From Littorina saxatilis (taxonomy: Eukaryota > Mollusca > Gastropoda > Littorinimorpha > Littorinidae): a DNA stretch of 64,000 nucleotides. Of this stretch, positions 1 to 12,175 are shown piece by piece. The notes beneath the pieces are model-generated. The model made no database searches and was not told where the DNA came from. It saw only the letters and a program-made list of their open reading frames with translations. Position 1 is the first letter of the stretch. Each line of letters opens with the position of its first letter. The stretch spans positions 36,803,529 to 36,867,528 of the forward strand of contig NC_090258.1 in the NCBI RefSeq assembly GCF_037325665.1. The letters run 5' to 3'. A program made the position numbers and the translations under genes.

Positions 1-53
1 GAGTTCGACAGCTACTTGACTAAATGTTGTATTTTCGCCTTACGCGACTTGTT
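1..53 (+). mobile_element. Helentron-like repeat family A, 3' end only
   Basis: The right end of a family A copy, ending in TCGCCTTACGCGACTTGTT. The next copy follows directly. The left part lies outside the window. Confidence 0.8.
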
Positions 54-903
54 ATATTTAGTCAAGTTTTGACTAAATATTTTAACATCGAGGGGGAATC
101 GAAACGAGGGTCGTGGTGTTTGTGTGTGCGTGCGTGCGTGTAGAGCGATTCAGACCAAACTACTGGACCGATCTTTATGAAATTTGACATGAGAGTTCCT
201 GGGTATGATATCCCCGAACGTTTTTTTCCTTTTTTTGATAAATGTCTTTGATGATGTCATATCCGGCTTTTCCTGAAAGTTGAGGCGGCACTGTCACGCC
301 CTCATTTTTCAACTAAATTGGTTGAAATTTTGGTCAAGTAATCGTCGACGAAACCCGGACTTCGGTATTGCATTTCAGCTTGGTGGCTTAAAAATTAATT
401 AATGACTTTAGTCATTAAAAATCTGAAAATTGTAAAAAAAAATAAAAATTTATAAAACGATCCACATTTACGTTTGTCTTATTCTCCATCATTTGCTGAT
501 TCCAAAAACATATAAATATGTTATATTCGGATTAAAAACAAGCTCTGAAAATTAAATATATAAAAATTATTATCAAAATTAAATTGTCCAAATCAATTTA
601 AAAACACTTTCATCTTATTCCTTGTCGGTTCCTGATTCCAAAAACATATAGATATGATATGTTAGGATTAAAAACACGCTCAGAAAGTTAAAACAAAGAG
701 AGGTACAGAAAAGCGTGCTATCCTTCTTAGCGCAACTACTACCCCGCTCTTCTTGTCAATTTCACTGCCTTTGCCATGAGCGGTGGACTGACGATGCTAC
801 GAGTATACGGTCTTGCTGAAAAATGGCATTGCGTTCAGTTTCATTCTGTGAGTTCGACAGCTACTTGACTAAATATTGTATTTTCGCCTTACGCGACTTG
901 TTG
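54..903 (+). mobile_element. Helentron-like repeat family A, full copy
   Basis: It starts with the palindrome AGTCAAGTTTTGACT, then has a TG-rich microsatellite and a non-coding AT-rich body. It ends with a second CTTGACTAAAT motif and the hairpin TCGC-CTTAC-GCGA followed by CTTGTT. At least nine other copies or pieces lie in the window and are very similar, which suggests recent spread. No coding capacity is visible. It lies in the GATAD1 intron upstream of exon 1056-1236. Confidence 0.85.
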
Positions 904-1055
904 CTAACTCTGTTCTGCTTTCTTGAAATTTAACAACACCAATGTAGAAGAACAATGGTGACTGCACATGAGTGATAAATGTAACACTTTATGTAATAAA
1001 ACACAAATGTAGGAAAAAAAAATTCCATTGTTGTAATTTGAATTGTGTGTTGCAG

Positions 1056-2929
1056 GGTCAGTATTACCAGGTGGGTGACATGGTGTCGCTGGTGGATCAC
1101 GACGGAGGAGTGTTCTACGCACAGATCCGAGGCTTCATGTGTGACCAGTACAACGAAAAGAGTGCCATCATCACCTGGCTGCTACCCACTCAGAGCAGTC
1201 CCACAGACAAATTTGATGCCTCCACATACATACTGGGTAAGTTTTTATTATGTACATTTAACATCTCAGTGAGTCTTAGACGTTTTCTGGAAATAACTCT
1301 CTTGGGATATACAATTTTACTACAAGTGTTACCCCCCGCGGGTTAGGGGGAAGAATTTACCCGATGCTCCCCAGCATGTCGTAAGAGGCGACTAACGGAT
1401 TCTGTTTCTCCTTTTACCCTTGTTAAGGGTTTCTTGTATAGAATATAGTCAATATTTGTAAAGATTTTAGTCAAGCAGTATGTAAGAAATGTTAAGTCCT
1501 TTGTACTGGAAACTTGCATTCTCCCAGTTAGGTAATATATTGTACTACGTTGCAAGCCCCTGGAGCAATTGTTTGATTAGTGCTTTTGTGAACAAGAACC
1601 AATTAACAAGTGGCTCTATCCCATCTCCTCCCCCCCCCCCCCCCCCCCCCCTTTCCCCGTCGCGATATAACCTTCGTGGTTGAAAACGACGTTAAACACC
1701 AAATAAAGAAAGAAAGAACTACAAGTGTTGTGGAAGAGTTGCGCCCCTTACAGGAAACACGTGGTCGACCAGTTAAAACCTACAATTGCAGCCAATAACT
1801 GACTCCGATATGAACTTTATGCAGTGTCCGCTTGATACACGATCCCATTTCTTTAAAAAAGATACACATCGGACCGCGGAGTTTACGATTTGTCCTGGCA
1901 ATGCCGAATCACTTGCCCCGAGTGATAGCAAACAACATGTTTTGCCTGAGGTCACGTGAGTTTCACTTGAAGTCAAGATCCCGACAGTGTGGGAAACTGA
2001 CATGCTTAGCGATTGCTGTATGCCATCAAGTGAATCGTGGCTCCGATGTGCTGATTTTTATAAGAAAAGGATCATATCGATTGGACACTGCATAACATAC
2101 ACAATGGAGTCAGTTATTCGCTAAAATCATTGTTTTTAAATGTTAGATCACATGTTTCCTTGTTGGCCGAGCGAGGTAAAGGGCGCAACTCTTCCAAAAC
2201 GCTAGTTGCGAATCATGTCAGAATTATTTCCGAAAATCGTCCATTGCTTGTATCGAATCTGGATCTGGATTCCAACCAGGTGATAGTTGTGGGATACATG
2301 ACAGGAGCCAATTTTGGCTACTTGTGACGGGTGGTGTGTTGGTGTGCTTTGATGCCAACAGCAAATTGTGCTCATGATTGAAAATTTTAAAAGGCTAAAA
2401 TTGTGATAATTGTGTAATGTCTGAATTGCACACAAAAAGCTAGAATAACGAAGATCACATTAGTTTTTTGTTGTCATTGTTTTGTGTCGAATACCTGTAC
2501 CCAGGTTTCACGTTTGGATGCTTCTAAATGTTTTAAAAAACCGTGAAGGCTACAACTTTTAAGTGACGCTGACAGCCCCATTTTTCCGTTTCAGGTCCGG
2601 AAGAAGACATTCCACGGAAAATGGAGTTCATAGAGTTTGTGTGTCACGCACCTTCAGACTACTTCCACTCCCACAACACCCCTTACCCATTGGTGCAGAA
2701 AGATCCAGACCTGTGTTTCATCTGGACGTCGCTTGGCCCCGAGATCCGCACGACTCCGTCTGTGGATGAGATCTTTGGTGTGAAGGATGAGGAAGAGGAG
2801 GCTATTTTTATGTCGGATATTCTGTTGCCGCCATCCAAAAATATCAAGGACAAACAGAAGGAAGTGAAAGAAAAAGACAAAAGTAGAGAAAAGGAAGAAC
2901 AAAAAGTTGTGAAAATGGAGGTTGATTAA
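1056..2929 (+). CDS. GATAD1: GATA zinc finger domain-containing protein 1, last two exons (partial)
   Basis: Exons 1056-1236 and 2595-2929 join in phase (G|GT) across an intron with an acceptor at 1054-1055, donor GTAAGT at 1237 and acceptor ending at 2594. The first exon encodes a stretch beginning GQYYQVGDMVSLVD and containing YAQIRGF, DQYNEKSA and TWLLPT; the second begins GPEEDIPRKMEFIEF and contains VCHAPSDYF. These match vertebrate GATAD1 C-terminal to its zinc finger (recalled). The protein ends in an acidic then Lys/Glu-rich tail and the stop TAA at 2927. The N-terminal GATA finger lies upstream of this window. GATAD1 is a nuclear component of SIN3B/KDM5A/EMSY-type histone-modifying complexes. 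The intron carries a foldback and a SINE, and a TTAA transposon starts at the base after the stop codon, so any 3' UTR begins in transposon sequence. Confidence 0.93.
1276..2242. mobile_element. Long foldback (family L) in the GATAD1 intron
   Basis: The left arm begins AGACGTTTTCTGGAAATAAC and the right arm ends with its imperfect complement near 2242. Further matching arm blocks are GGAAGAGTTGCGCCC (about 1733) against its complement near 2186, and AATAACTGACTCC (1794) against 2105-2118. The left arm is interrupted by a SINE at 1331-1717. A second copy, with related arms, is at 59154-59714. The element starts 40 bases after the GATAD1 donor site. Confidence 0.65.
1331..1717 (+). mobile_element. 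SINE family S, full length with target duplication
   Basis: It begins ACCCCCCGCGGGTTAGGG, has a poly-C run at about 1627-1650 and ends AACACCAAATAAAGAAAGAAAG. A 12-base target-site duplication ACTACAAGTGTT flanks it at 1319-1330 and 1718-1729, which proves retroposition. It inserted into the left arm of the foldback around it. Confidence 0.88.
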
Positions 2930-4492
2930 AAGGCACAGTAAGCCTCTCGTAAACCATCACAGATACTGTCAGGCTTTTACACACAGTACAAACACCCTTT
3001 CATTTAAACATTCACCGCTTGAGAAAATCCTAGGTGCCCTCCGTAAAGAGCGAGCAATTTTCAAAGAATTTATTTTTGCATGGTTTATCTTACCCCTGAG
3101 CCATCGTGAACCCGTGTGATCCAGTTTCCTTTTTGACTCACATGCGAAGCAAAAGTGAGTCTATGTACTCACCCGAGTCGTCCGTCCGTCCATCCCCCCC
3201 GTCCGTCCGGACGTCCGTCCGGAAAACTTTAACGTTGGATATTTCTTGGACACTATTCAGTCTATCAGTACCAAATTTGGCAAGATGGTGTATGATGACA
3301 AGGCCCCAAAAAACATACATAGCATCTTCACCTTGCTTCAAGGTCAAGGTCGCAGGGGCCATAAATGTTGTCTAAAAAACAGCTATTTTTCCCATTTTCT
3401 CTGAAGTTTTTGAGATTGAATACCTCACCTATATATGATATATAGGGCAAAGTAAGCCCCATCTTTTGATACCAGTTTGGTTTACCTTGCTTCAAGGTCA
3501 AGGTCACAGGAGCTCTTCAAAGTTGGATTGTATACATATTTTGAAGTGACCTTGACCCTGAACTATGGAAGATAACTGTTTCAAACTTAAAAATTATGTG
3601 GGGCACATGTTATGCTTTCATCAAGAGACACATTTGGTCACATATGGTCAAGGTCACTTTGACCCTTATGAAATGTGACCAAAATAAGGTAGTGAACCAC
3701 TAAAAGTGACCATATCTCATGGTAGAAAGAGCCAATAAGCACCATTGTACTTCCTATGTCTTGAATTAACAGCTTTGTGTTGCATGACCTTGACCTTGGG
3801 TCAAGGTCACATGTATTTTGGTAGAAAAAATGTGTAAAGCAGTTCTTAGTGTATGATGTCATTGCTAGGTTTAGTTATTTGACCTTGACCCTGAAGGTCA
3901 AGGTCATGTCAAGGTCAAGCATGTGAGTCGTATGGGCTTTGCCCTTCTTGTTTCACAATGTAGTCGTCAGTTTGTAATTTGAATGTGACTCGCTGTAAGC
4001 TTATCTGCAATAGCACGTTATTGTGTACCTCTGAATCTATACGCACCAAACGGCTGTGATTCACACGAACTCTAGCAATGGCTTTTGACTGTTCAGAGGA
4101 ACTGGCGATAGGCATAAACCGTCGTCTGCTACGAGAACCACGACCTTGCGTGACCCTGCTTCCGGGCTTTTCTTTTTTCAAACTTTCAAAACTTCGAATT
4201 GTACTGATCTTGTCTTGATGAAAAAAGAATTCTTTTATGATTTAAGAATGTTTGTGTAACAAGCTGTCAATTTATTATTTAGATTTTAAAAGTTAGGTCT
4301 AGCGCCAAAACGCACCATGGTCCGATTTTGTTATCAGAAAATCCGCAAAATTAATTCTTTGAAAATTGCTCGCTCTTTACGTAGGGCACCTAGGATATTC
4401 CCGTTCGGTGAATGTTCAAATGGAAGGGAGTTTGTACTGTGTGTAAAAGCCTGACAGTATCTGTGATGGTTTACGGGAGGCGTACTGTGCCT
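2930..4492. mobile_element. TTAA-flanked non-autonomous transposon (AGGCACAG family), copy 1
   Basis: Terminal inverted repeats of about 140 bases run from 2930 and back from 4492, with TTAA on both sides (2926-2929 and 4493-4496). The left TTAA contains the GATAD1 stop codon. A second copy at 30677-31409 lacks the 816-base insert found here at 3135-3950. The TTAA target fits piggyBac- or Kolobok-type transposases. No transposase is encoded. Confidence 0.85.
3135..3950 (+). mobile_element. Helentron-like repeat family B, nested in the TTAA element
   Basis: It starts GACTCACATGCGAAGC and ends CATGTGAGTC...GGGC-TTT-GCCC followed by TTCTTG. The body has GTCC runs and many AAGGTCAAGGTCA motifs. 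The empty site is visible in the other copy of the host element (near 30875, CCCTTTTCACAATG), which puts the insertion between two T residues. Confidence 0.72.
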
Positions 4493-4501
4493 TTAAAAAT
4501 G

Positions 4502-4978
4502 TCCCGCAGTGGGGCACTGCGGTTATGAAATTAAAAGCCCCTCCTGTTTTTGGAACCGCAGGAGCTTTCTAGTTTGCTGTTAGGTAGATTTTTGGTTCCT
4601 CTTTCCTGTCATGCTCTCTTTTTCTTCATGAATTCTTTTCTTTTTTCTGCCTTCTTGCTCATTCACCTGTATTTTTTCCAAAAATCTCTTCTCTTGCCGC
4701 TTGTCTCGCGATTCATGTATAGTTTAATCTGTTAGTGTTCTGATGTAAGTCCAGCAGTAGATAGGTTAAGCCTATTTTAACATACTGGAAACTGGTAATC
4801 TTCCAGTAGGTATTAATTTAGTTTTACTAAAGCCTGCTGGGACACAAGTAATGGGTTAGTGCATTTGTAAACAGGAATCGCTTGACAAGTGGCCCCCTTC
4901 ATCCCCCCCCTTCCTCGTCCTGATATGGCTCTGCGTAGTCGGCTGGACGTTAAGCAACAAATAAACAAACAAACAAAA
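4502..4978 (+). mobile_element. SINE family G with target duplication
   Basis: It begins TCCCGCAGTGGGGCACTGCG and ends with CTGGACGTTAAGC then AAATAAACAAACAAAC. An 11-base duplication CTTTAAAAATG lies at 4491-4501 and 4979-4989; it includes the last bases and the TTAA of the preceding transposon, so the SINE is the younger insertion. Its 3' end resembles that of SINE family S although the body differs. Confidence 0.82.
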
Positions 4979-5155
4979 CTTTAAAAATGCTGTTCAAGAA
5001 TCTTGTGATGTTTTGTAATACTTTTCTGTGTTGGGATGAATGTGAACGTCAACTGATGCTACAGAGGTACCTGTCACTCTGTCACAAAAGGACATCTTTG
5101 GTGTCCCCATACGTTATCGCAGGTACCATTGTACTTAATTGCCTGCTGAGGAAAA

Positions 5156-5912
5156 AACAAGTCGCGTAAGGCGAAAATACAATATTTAGTCAAGTAGCTG
5201 TCGAACTCACTGAATGAAAGTGAACGCAGTGCCATTTTTCAGCAAGACCGTATACTCGTAGCATCGTCAGTCCACCGCTCATGGCAAAGGCAGTGAAATT
5301 GACAAGAAGAGCGGGGTAGTAGTTGCGCTAAGAAGGATAGCACGCTTTTCTGTACCTCTCTTTGTTTTAACTTTCTGAGCGTGTTTTTAATCCAAACATA
5401 TCATATCTATATGTTTTTGGAATCAGGAACCGACAAGGAATAAGATGAAAGTGTTTTAAAATTGATTTGGACAATTTAATTTTGATAATAATTTTTATAT
5501 ATTTAATTTTCAGAGCTTGTTTTTAATCCGAATATAACATATTTATATGTTTTTGGAATCAGCAAATGATGGAGAATAAGATAAACGTAAATTTGGATCA
5601 TTTTATAAATTTTTATTTTTTTTTTACAATTTTCAGATTTTTAATGACCAAAGTCATTAATTAATTTTTAAGCCACCAAGCTGAAATGCAATACCGAACC
5701 CCGGGCTTCGTCGAAGATTACTTGACCAAAATTTCAACCAATTTGGTTGAAAAATGAGGGCGTGACAGTGCCGCCTCAACTTTCACGAAAAGCCGGATAT
5801 GACGTCATCAAAGACATTTATCAAAAAAATGAAAAAAACGTTCGGGGATTTCATACCCAGGAACTCTCATGTCAAATTTCATAAAGATCGGTCCAGTAGT
5901 TTAGTCTGAATC

Positions 5913-5953
<41 letters not shown>

Positions 5954-6034
5954 GCACGCACGCACATACACCACGACCCTCGTTTCGATTCCCCCTCGAT
6001 GTTAAAATATTTAGTCAAAACTTGACTAAATATA
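5156..6034 (-). mobile_element. Helentron-like repeat family A, full copy
   Basis: An inverted copy: the hairpin end is at the left (ACAAGTCGCGTAAGGCGA) and the AGTCAAAACTTGACT palindrome at the right. It has a CA/CG-rich microsatellite at about 5918-5966. It lies in the GATAD1/SLC25A40 convergent intergenic region. Confidence 0.85.
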
Positions 6035-6278
6035 AAAAAGGGGTTGAGCAGACAAGAGCGAGGCTTGTCATCATACCATTCTCATGGAAACTGCATAGGA
6101 GACGGCGTGATTCTGTGTGGGAGATGAAAGGTTAAAGCAGGCCGATTTCTCACACGGTGCTTACTGCACTTTCATCTATTGTTAAAAGACTGGCACTGAA
6201 TAAAGTAAAGATGCCATAAGAGACATCACACTTGTCACAGCTTTATGAGAGCAGGTTATTGGTACGGACCAGCAAAAG

Positions 6279-6640
6279 GGGCGGGGAAATAGCTCAGTCG
6301 GGAGCGGCACTGGCTTCAATCCTCACGTTCGGCGAGGGATTTATTTCCTAGAGTCTTCTTCTTCTTCAGCGTACGACATTTCCTAGTCAACTTTGTGCAG
6401 ACTCTCCTCGGTGGCCGAACACCTCCGTATGCATGCATGCGCACGATAAAGTACCCAAGTTCACCGCGAAAGTCTCAGGACTTGGAAAAATGAATACATG
6501 CACGCAGGAAAAAGAAAGAAAAAATATTGGTCGCGTCGTATACTGTACGGCAGCTCTCTTTCCCCAGGAAAAAAGCAGCCCGAATTTCCATGAGGGTAAC
6601 CTCACAGGACTGTATAAAATTTTATCCTTATCCTATCCAA
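6279..6640 (+). mobile_element. tRNA-headed SINE, diverged
   Basis: An A-box-like TAGCTCAGTCGGGAGC lies near the start, with the shared body block CACGTTCGGCGAGGGATTTA, and the element ends in TTTTATCCTTATCCTATCC. An 8-base duplication AGCAAAAG flanks it (6271-6278 and 6641-6648). The head matches that of the SINEs at 16196 and 49100 but the 3' body differs. Confidence 0.65.
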
Positions 6641-6648
6641 AGCAAAAG

Positions 6649-7107
6649 ACGTCCACCAGGTCGTTGCTGAAATACAGCGTATTTTGTCATGGTACCCATC
6701 AGAAGTCCTCAAAACCCTCCCGATTTTTGACTGCTCATGCGATCAACACCTGCATCAGCAGGAATGGCAGAACACAAAAAATATGCAAGATAGGAAAACA
6801 AAACAACCTGTTCTGGATAGATAAGTTAAGTTGTGCCTATGCTGAATGTTTGTCCATTTTTATTTGGTACCTTACATTTTTGTGGTCGATGTTTGGGGGC
6901 ACCCTTATTTGGACGACTGTGGCGTGACCCTTGTCAAAGAAATCTTTGATCTAATTAAGTGCCTTTAACGGCATAGACAGTTTGAATGAAATGATACGGG
7001 AATGAATGTTTTAATGGGTGCAATAAGTTTTTTTCACTAAGTTAATCTAAGCACTCACATCCACACATTTTCAGGTAACTAGACACATATTACAAACTTT
7101 ATTGCTC
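6649..7107. other. Intergenic, nothing recognised
   Basis: No gene, repeat end or RNA gene could be supported. A long open frame crossing from the SINE (6433-6927, +) has no recognisable protein features. Confidence 0.4.
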
Positions 7108-7118
7108 AGCTTTTGGTT

Positions 7119-8101
7119 ACCCCCCGCGGGTTAGGGGGAAGAATTTACCCGATGCTCCCCAGCATGTCGTAAAAGGCGACTAACGGATTCTGTTTCTCCT
7201 TTTACCCTTGTTAAGTGTTTCTTGTATAGAATATAGTCAATATTTGTAAAGATTTTAGTCAAGCAGTATGTAAGAAATGTTAAGTCCTTTGTACTGGAAG
7301 CTCCCATGGGGTCGCCTTCACGCGGCGGGAGTGTTTCCACAGAGCCACCCCACCCCTTTACTTCTCTTCTTTTGTCTTATTTCTGCCTTACCAGTCCTTT
7401 CACCTATATTTCCTTCCAAGAAAACTCTCCCTACTATTCCCTGCAGATTTCCAATTCTTTTCTTGTTGTCTTATTTCTATCTGACTGGATCCATCACCTT
7501 TATTTCACTTACCAAAAGTCTTCTTTTCCACATCCTTATTTCTCTGCACCCCGCATGTCGTAAGAGGCGACTAACGGATTATGTTTCTCCTTTTACCCTT
7601 GTTTAGTGGTTCTTGTATAGAATATAGTCAATGTTTGTAAAGATTTTAGTCAAGCAGTATGTAAGAAATGTTTAGTCCTTTGTACTGGAAACTTGCATTC
7701 TCCCAGTAAGGTCATATATTGTACTGCGTTGCAAGCCCCTGGAGCAATTTTTTGATTAGTGCTTTTGTGAACAAGAAACACTTAACAAGTGGCTCTATCC
7801 CATCTCCCCCCTTTCCCCTATCCCATCTCCCCCCTTTCCCTCGTCGCGATATAACCTTCGTGGTTGAAAACGACGTTAAACACCAAATAAAGAAAGAAAG
7901 AATTTGTACTGGAAACTTGCATTCTCCCAGTAAGGTCATATATTGTACTACGTTGCAAGCCCCTGGAGCAAATTTTTGATTAGTGCTTTTGTGAACAAGA
8001 AACAATTGACAAGTGGCTCTATCCCCTCTCCCTCCGTCGCGATATAACCTTCGTGGTAGAAAACGACGTTAAACACCAAATAAAGAAAGAAAGAAAGAAA
8101 A
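7119..8101 (+). mobile_element. Composite SINE S (three partial units) with one outer duplication
   Basis: Three SINE S segments lie in a row. 7119-about 7298 has the head. A pyrimidine-rich 250-base block leads into a second unit running from GCATGTCGTAAGAGGCGAC (7553) to its AAAGAAAGAAAG tail (7902). A third unit starts mid-element at about 7903 and ends at 8101. An 11-base duplication AGCTTTTGGTT is present only at the outer edges (7108-7118 and 8102-8112), so the whole looks like a single insertion. Confidence 0.72.
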
Positions 8102-8112
8102 AGCTTTTGGTT

Positions 8113-8514
8113 GTAATCAAGATCAAGAGCATAAATACATAGTTCATTTAACACACACAATCAAATCCACACACAGACACACACATTAACATTTTCAATC
8201 TGCATTCAGCTTCAAGATAACTCTTGGAAATCTGATCACAATAATGTATAATAAAATAATTTCACCGGCATTTCTAAAGATTCCTGTTGGTTTCTCTTGT
8301 TTTGATTATTCAAAACATAGAAATAGACGTTTAAGCCATTTCAACCCATATATGTACAAAAAATTCTTCAGTAATAGAAAACATTCTGCTCATCACAAAA
8401 TCCTGTTGAGTGCTTATGTCAGTTACACACATATCATCGCACTACATCCCATAGTGCTTGTGTTCCTGATCTAGGTATCTTCTGTACTGGTTGTCTAAAT
8501 ATTTATAAGTATTA
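8113..8514. other. Intergenic, nothing recognised
   Basis: AT-rich sequence with a short CA-rich tract near 8150-8190. No gene or mobile element end could be supported. Confidence 0.4.
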
Positions 8515-9050
8515 AACAATGGCGACTGCACGTGAGAGGGAACAATAAAGAGACCAAAAAGCAATGTACTCACGTTAAAATGACGAACACGGAACGAATA
8601 ACAGCGACGTTTCGACCTAAGGGTCTTCTTCAGGCACAAAAATACACACACAAAAAGAAGACGGACGATAGAACAGATAAAGAGGAGAATAACTGACAAA
8701 ACAACTGCACTGCACAAACCAACAAATGACAAAGACAGAGAAGCAAGGGAAGCTACTCGAGGGGAAGCCAACAATAACACAGGCAAGAAAAAAGAGTTGA
8801 AAAGCGGCAGTCGAGGGTGCGTGCGGTTTCTCCGATATAAATCTGGCGACAAGAGAGGCAGACTATCCCATAGACAACGTTGTGACTTTGACAGTCAAAC
8901 GTTCTCTTGACCGTGAAGGAGCCACGAGGGCCTTGGAGGCAGGTGTCAGAGTGGAGGAAGGGACAAGATTTGCAATTTCGTTTGGAACAAGGAATAGTCT
9001 TCTTAGTGTAAACAAGCATAAATATTTGTACTGGCAAGCGCACAGACACA
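8515..9050 (-). mobile_element. Penelope-like retroelement remnant with GIY-YIG endonuclease motif
   Basis: Read on the minus strand, about 9049-8790 encodes a Cys-containing stretch (CSKRNCKSCPFLHSDTC), then VVYGIVCLSCRQIYIGETAR. This is the spacing of the GIY-YIG nuclease at the end of Penelope-like elements (VYxI...YIGET). Downstream is the usual Penelope-type 3' motif (GAAGACCCTTAGGTCGAAAC at about 8605-8630). It is a short broken remnant; the reverse transcriptase is absent. Confidence 0.6.
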
Positions 9051-9777
9051 CTTGTCAGCCCTCAATTCAAGTGTTGTCTGCCCAAAATAAAAATGAAATG
9101 CAGATGTGAAGGGCAGAATAAAGAAACAAGTCGCGTAAGGCGAAATTACTACATTTAGTCAAGCTGTGGAATTCACAGAATAAAACTGAACGCACTGCAT
9201 TTTTTCACAATGACCGTAGTCCGCCGCTAGTGCAAAAGGCAGTGAAAATGACGAGCCTGTTCAGCGCGGTTGCGCTGTGCTAACCGCGCTGTGCTGCATA
9301 GCACGCTTTACTGTACCTCTCTTTGTTTTAACTTTCTGAGCGTGTTTTTAATCCAAACATATCATATCTATATGTTTTGGGAATCGGGAACCGACAAGGA
9401 ATAAGATGAAATTGTTTTTAAAACGATTTTGAAAATTTAATTTTAATCATAATTTTTATATTTTTAATTTTCAGAGCTTGTTTTTAATCCGAATATAACA
9501 TATTTATATGTTTTTGGAATCAGAACATGATGAAGAATAAAATAAAAGTAATTTTGGATCGTTTTATAAAAAAATTAATTTTAATTACAATTTTCAGATT
9601 TTTAATGACCAAAGTCATTAATTAATTTTTAAGCCTCCATGCTAAAATGCAATACCGAAGTCCGGCCTTCGTCGAAGATTGCTTGGCCAAAATTTCAATC
9701 AATTTGATTGAAAAATGAAGGTGTGACAGTGCCGCCTCAACTTTCACAAAAAGCCGGATATGACATCATTATCGAAA

Positions 9778-10269
<492 letters not shown>

Positions 10270-10469
10270 AAAAATGAAAAAAAAACGTCTGGGGATTTCA
10301 TACCCAGAAACTCATGTAAAATTTCATAAAGATCGGTCCAGTAGTTTAGTCTGAATCGCTCTACACACACACACACACGTACAGACACACACACACACAT
10401 ACACCACGACCCTCGTCTCGATTCCCCCTCTTTGTTAAAACATTTAGTCAAAACTTGAGTAAATGTAAA

Positions 10470-11247
10470 AATGAGGATTTCAGAAATTGCATTCATGTAA
10501 TGCCTAATTTAAAAAAAAAAGTACAATATTTTTGTTTCCTTCTTCATAACTTGTAGTCTTTGCATGCCACACATATGACTGGGAACACACTCATCAGTAT
10601 TAATTATTTACATCTCTCATTCCAGAGTCAAAGACATTCAATTGAATAATCATGTACATATACAACAGCACAGCAATTACAAACATCAACAATCAGGATA
10701 TGCAACTTCCCTGTGGAAAGTCGAGTTTACACGAAAGCCTGGCTTCAAGAAGAATCAATCCATTGAATTTGCGTATGTTCTGCCTGAAATTAATTCATCC
10801 CCCCAAATAATATTCAAAGCATGATGGTCTGTAATACAAATCCTACATTTCAAAAATTAACCTTATTTACAGCACATATACATCCCACAAAGCATTTGTT
10901 TTAGGCATGAGAAAAGTTATGTATGTACATGTGAATAAAATCTGATACAATATGTTTACTAATCAACAACTCCCACTCAAACACCTGGCATACATTTCAG
11001 AGAATACAGGTGTTACAAACAAGTGTGTTATCCCATAAAACATCGCCCGCGTGATACAACATGCCTTAAACGGACAATAAAATGCAACAAAATCAATGCA
11101 AGTTGGAAGGCCACTCACACTTTGCAGATTTTATACTCAAGACATACAAAAATATCTTGAAGACATGAAGAAGAAAGACCAAGGTATACAAGGAATCAAG
11201 CAACATCCAAATCTTCTTCCTTCAAGGCACAGCCCTTCACGTGTAAA
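10470..11247. other. Intergenic, nothing recognised
   Basis: AT-rich spacer between a repeat and a MITE, downstream of both GATAD1 and SLC25A40. No gene could be supported. Confidence 0.4.
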
Positions 11248-11253
11248 CAATTG

Positions 11254-11502
11254 TGACCCTCCACCACGAAATGAGTCGCATGTCACCTCGCGCGGTTCTG
11301 CGCTAGGCTTAATATAAGTCCGGGGAGTGTCTTGTAACAGTGTGAGGGTCACCTTAGTCACAGGCTTATAACTCAAACACTTTTTGCTCTTTTCTAAAAC
11401 GGTTTTCACCACTGGATAGAGCATAAAAAACTCTTTAGAAAAATGTAAAAATATGAAAATCATGCAAAGGTGACATGCGACTCATTCCGTGATGGAGGGT
11501 CA
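11254..11502. mobile_element. MITE with 32-base inverted ends
   Basis: Ends TGACCCTCCACCACGAAATG and its near-complement pair over more than 30 bases. The palindromic hexamer CAATTG flanks both sides (11248-11253 and 11503-11508). It is non-coding. Confidence 0.75.
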
Positions 11503-11699
11503 CAATTGAGGTCTGCATCTCTGATCTATCCAGGTGTTTACAAGACCATCCCTCCACTTGGACATACACACAAAATCAACTCGAGTCCAACCTGTTTATA
11601 AAGACCACACAACTGACGGACCAAAAGTATGACAAATTTGTAAGTCATAGACAGGTGGTCGCTATGGAAAGGTGCATTATATAAGGGGAAAAACATCAG

Positions 11700-11830
11700 G
11701 ATCCTTTTGGGTGGTTGTAATGGGCAGGTGGTTGTTAGCAAGAGGTGGTGGTTGTAATGGGCAGGTGGTTGTTAGCAAGAGGTGGTGGTTGTAATGGGCA
11801 GGTGGTTGTTAGCAAGAGGTGGTGGCTAGG
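11700..11830. repeat. 37-base minisatellite, about 3 copies
   Basis: Units contain GTGGTTGTAATGGGCAGG followed by TGGTTGTTAGCAAGAG. They lie in the SLC25A40 downstream region. Confidence 0.85.
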
Positions 11831-12175
11831 GCAGGTTCCACTGTACCTGGCTACTTCCAGGGAAGAATGGGAAATGAATTTATGAAAATTACCACCCTAC
11901 CAGGCATTTGATTTTTTGAATGTGTTCAAAAGGTGGGCTAATTTGATCAGAAGTAAAACCATGGACAGATCTGAGACAAGAAATGTTTACTTGAGAAAGA
12001 CCATGCCTTTAACAGTGCATGCAATGTGACCACTTAACTTTACCATTCTATTTCATGGCTAAAACAACACATGAGATTGCAAGAGATACTAGCATAAAAA
12101 TGCTTCAACAGATCTGGTAACAGCAAAAATTATCTAAACACAACAGCTAACACAGTCAAGTTAGCAGTCTATTAA

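Noticed and set aside
6433-6927. 164-codon open frame on the plus strand
   Set aside because: Starts inside a diverged SINE, has no recognisable motif, and base use is like the flanks.
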